Assembly: GCA_002441525.1 (NCBI GenBank)
Contig: DJWH01000028.1
Location: 1 to 5,081, forward strand
DNA from: Acholeplasmataceae bacterium UBA6235
Lineage (GTDB): Bacteria > Bacillota_I > Bacilli_A > Acholeplasmatales > UBA5453
Direction: 5' to 3'
Length of the DNA stretch: 5,081 nt
Below are positions 5,051 to 5,081 of this stretch, piece by piece (the first letter of the stretch is position 1; the number at the start of each line of letters is the position of its first letter). A model generated the notes under the pieces. That model was not told the origin of the DNA and did not search any database. It worked only from the letters and a program-made list of their open reading frames with translations. The translations under genes were made by a program, and so were the position numbers.

Positions 5051-5081
5051 ATGAATAAAGCCTTTAAGTTTCGTATCTATC
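5051..5081 (+). CDS. tnpB: TnpB (IS200/IS605 OrfB) RNA-guided nuclease, N-terminal fragment
   Basis: Only the first ten codons are present before the window ends: MNKAFKFRIY. This opening (M-x-K-A-[FY]-K-[FY]-R-[IL]-Y-P) is highly characteristic of TnpB/OrfB proteins of the IS200/IS605 superfamily. These are RuvC-type nucleases guided by an omega RNA made from the element's right end, and they are ancestral to Cas12. AAGGAGG at 5037-5043 lies 7 bases from the ATG, and an extended -10 promoter precedes it. No tnpA is seen upstream, so the element may be of the tnpB-only (IS1341) type or have tnpA elsewhere. Whether the gene is intact cannot be seen. Confidence 0.75.
   Translation, partial: MNKAFKFRIY

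Overview
The window reads as chromosome from a low-GC, AT-rich bacterium of the Firmicutes/Mollicutes type. The genes use the standard code: the conserved tryptophans of S2 and the other proteins are TGG, and no gene needs TGA read as Trp. Together with the lipoprotein and the compact operons, this fits an Acholeplasma-like mollicute or a relative. That assignment is inference, since no rRNA is present.

Positions 1-1284 form a self-contained, vitamin B12-controlled transcription unit. A strong promoter is followed by a cobalamin riboswitch aptamer and an intrinsic terminator that ends just before the first gene. Two genes follow: a small lipoprotein whose C-terminus matches the DUF4430 (transcobalamin C-terminal-like) domain, and a six-helix membrane protein that looks like an ECF-transporter S component. 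A GNRA-loop terminator overlaps the second stop codon. The likely job is capture and uptake of cobalamin, shut off when the vitamin is plentiful.

Positions 1324-4787 hold the widely conserved translation/nucleotide cluster rpsB (S2), tsf (EF-Ts), pyrH (UMP kinase) and frr (ribosome recycling factor). It has its own extended -10 promoter and a structured rpsB leader. An attenuator-like hairpin plus an internal promoter separates rpsB from tsf, and a strong terminator follows frr. The S2 protein is unusually long: after the normal ribosomal body it carries a basic, proline-rich linker and a C-terminal Rho_N/SAP-like helical domain.

Positions 4788-5081 look like a mobile-element landing zone. 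A promoter, ribosome binding site and GTG start lead into only about 10 codons before the sequence becomes a degenerate IS200/IS605-type right end. About 25-60 bases further on, a second element begins with its own promoter and the first 10 codons of a TnpB (OrfB) transposase-associated nuclease, cut off by the window edge.

The most noteworthy points are the S2-Rho_N fusion, the complete riboswitch architecture over a lipoprotein/S-component pair, the candidate S2 leader, and the abutting IS605-family ends.
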